7,500 nucleotides of DNA, taken from positions 1-7,500 of the forward strand of contig JAABPS010000133.1 in the NCBI GenBank assembly GCA_011391835.1, read 5' to 3'. This DNA is from Desulfobacteraceae bacterium (GTDB lineage: Bacteria > Desulfobacterota > Desulfobacteria > Desulfobacterales > JAABPS01). The notes below the pieces were generated by a model that was not told where the DNA came from, made no database searches, and saw nothing but the letters and a program-made list of their open reading frames with translations. Within the stretch, counting starts at the first letter, position 1, and each line of letters opens with the position of its first letter. Position numbers and translations under genes: made by a program. Of the stretch, positions 6,430 through 7,500 are shown in pieces.

Positions 6430-7482
6430 ATGGGGACGAACATCATAAAACAGGGTATATCCGAATCAGCTTCATTCCTCATTATCCTGATGGGCTCCCT
6501 GGGTGATATTGTTCGCGGGCTTTGTGTGGCTACCCATATAAAAAAGACCCTGCCGAACAGCAAAATCACCTGGTTAGTTGAGCCCAAGTGGGTGGAGCTT
6601 ATTGAATTTCATCCTTTCATTGATCATGTAATTGTTTTTAACAGAGCATGGAATGCATTGGGGGTGATTGGCCTTTATCGAAAGCTGAAACAGAAGCATT
6701 TTGATATTACCCTGGATCTTCAGCGCCATTTAAAAAGCGGTTTTTTTTCTTTTCTGTCTCGATCCAGCCGGCGGATCGGATTTAACAGGCATGATTCAAA
6801 GGAATTAAACTGGATTTTTAATAATGAGCGCATTGACTGCTTTGGAGACGACCTGCCCAAATTTCTTCACTACCTCAAATTCACCCGGCATCTTGGACTG
6901 CCGGAACCCAATCCAATTGATTTTGGTTTTTCTGATTTTAATCCAGACCTTTATCTTCCCGGCGATGTTTCGGCTATGAACAAACCCTTTATCACGGTTG
7001 TTATTGGATCTTCCTGGCAGTCAAAGGACTGGTTTTTGGAGCATTACGTTGAACTGATCCGAACGATATTAACATCCGGCAGGTATGCCGTAGTTCTGGT
7101 TGGGGATCGTTCACAGCAGGATACGGCTGAATCCATTTCAACGCAGGTGAATTCAGACAATCTGGTGAACCTGGTAAATAAAACATCACTTCTTGAGCTG
7201 GCTGCTGTTCTAAAGAAAGCAAAGGCAGGTGTGGGCCCTGATTCCGGGCCCGGTCATATTGCAGCAGCGGTTGGCACGCCGTATGTGTCCCTTTTTGGCC
7301 CTACACCTCCGGGCCGGGTTGCCCCGTATGGGTGCGACCATCTGGTTGTCCAAACCTGCGCCCCGTGCGCGCCCTGCAATAAAAAGCGGTGCGCGGATCA
7401 TGACGATCACTGCATGCGCCTCATAACGGCAAAAGAAGTATTTAAAAAACTCGATGCATTGCTTGAATTGAATAAAAATTAA
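6430..7482 (+). CDS. GT9-family lipopolysaccharide heptosyltransferase I-like protein
   Basis: This is a second GT9 glycosyltransferase, 350 residues, clearly a different paralogue from the one at 4719. Strand one reads FLIILMGSLGDIVRGL (16-31, Asp26 as family catalytic acid). The N-terminal domain continues with WLVEPKWVELIEFHPFIDHV (48-67), DLQRHLKSG (96-104) and RIGFNR (115-120), a pattern typical of WaaC-like enzymes that add the first heptose to Kdo. The C-terminal domain has VIGSSWQSKDW (191-201, Lys199) and GVGPDSGPGHIAAA (267-280, Asp271, His276), then FGPTPPGRVAPYG. The tail again holds a cysteine cluster: Cys310, Cys313, Cys316, Cys321, Cys328. It starts five bases after the kinase stop with no clear ribosome binding site. 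Heptosyltransferase I is favoured, but another ADP- or NDP-sugar donor is possible, so no symbol is given. Confidence 0.78.
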   Translation: MGTNIIKQGISESASFLIILMGSLGDIVRGLCVATHIKKTLPNSKITWLVEPKWVELIEFHPFIDHVIVFNRAWNALGVIGLYRKLKQKHFDITLDLQRHLKSGFFSFLSRSSRRIGFNRHDSKELNWIFNNERIDCFGDDLPKFLHYLKFTRHLGLPEPNPIDFGFSDFNPDLYLPGDVSAMNKPFITVVIGSSWQSKDWFLEHYVELIRTILTSGRYAVVLVGDRSQQDTAESISTQVNSDNLVNLVNKTSLLELAAVLKKAKAGVGPDSGPGHIAAAVGTPYVSLFGPTPPGRVAPYGCDHLVVQTCAPCAPCNKKRCADHDDHCMRLITAKEVFKKLDALLELNKN

Positions 7483-7500
7483 TCTCTGGAATGAACTTAA

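Noticed and set aside
7491..7500. ATG at 7491 as the start of another LPS gene
   Set aside because: Only ten bases remain in the window and the nearby CTGGA touches the ATG, too close for a ribosome binding site. A continuing operon is likely, but this start cannot be supported.

Overview
The window reads as chromosomal DNA of a Gram-negative, LPS-making bacterium. Protein style and gene order suggest a deltaproteobacterial sulfate reducer of the Desulfobacterales type: a short DksA, rnc followed by an Elp3-like radical SAM gene, and GT9 heptosyltransferases with cysteine-rich tails. This placement is an inference from pattern memory, not a search. All genes lie on the + strand and are tightly packed.

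Layout. (1) Positions 2-358 are the 3' part of an IS1595-family (ISXO2-like) transposase. The probable terminal repeat of the element ends near 367, only about a dozen bases before the ribosome binding site of the next gene. (2) Positions 395-4535 hold housekeeping genes: fabD (malonyl-CoA:ACP transacylase), a short dksA-type zinc-finger transcription factor, a PHP-domain phosphoesterase of the TrpH/RNase AM (YciV) group, rnc (RNase III) and a radical SAM protein of unknown substrate. From dksA onward the genes overlap or nearly abut, so they probably form one operon. A 118-base gap with a possible weak promoter separates fabD from dksA. (3) Positions 4536-4718 are intergenic. This stretch holds the best promoter in the window (TTGACA, 17-base spacer, TATAAA) and a leader whose perfect hairpin includes the likely Shine-Dalgarno sequence of the next gene. 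(4) Positions 4719-7482 are an LPS inner-core operon: a heptosyltransferase II-like GT9 enzyme, a Kdo kinase (KdkA/WaaP-type kinase fold) and a second, heptosyltransferase I-like GT9 enzyme. The first two overlap by ATGA; the third starts five bases after the second.

Functionally, the first block joins fatty acid synthesis, stringent-response transcription control and RNA processing or turnover. The second block builds and phosphorylates the lipid A-proximal core sugars. I found no tRNA, rRNA, CRISPR array, toxin-antitoxin pair or defence system. The least explained items are the IS insertion next to fabD, the structured leader at 4592-4718, the radical SAM protein, the Asp-to-Asn difference in the RNase III active site and the matching cysteine clusters of the two GT9 enzymes. 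I see no convincing evidence for a wholly new system.
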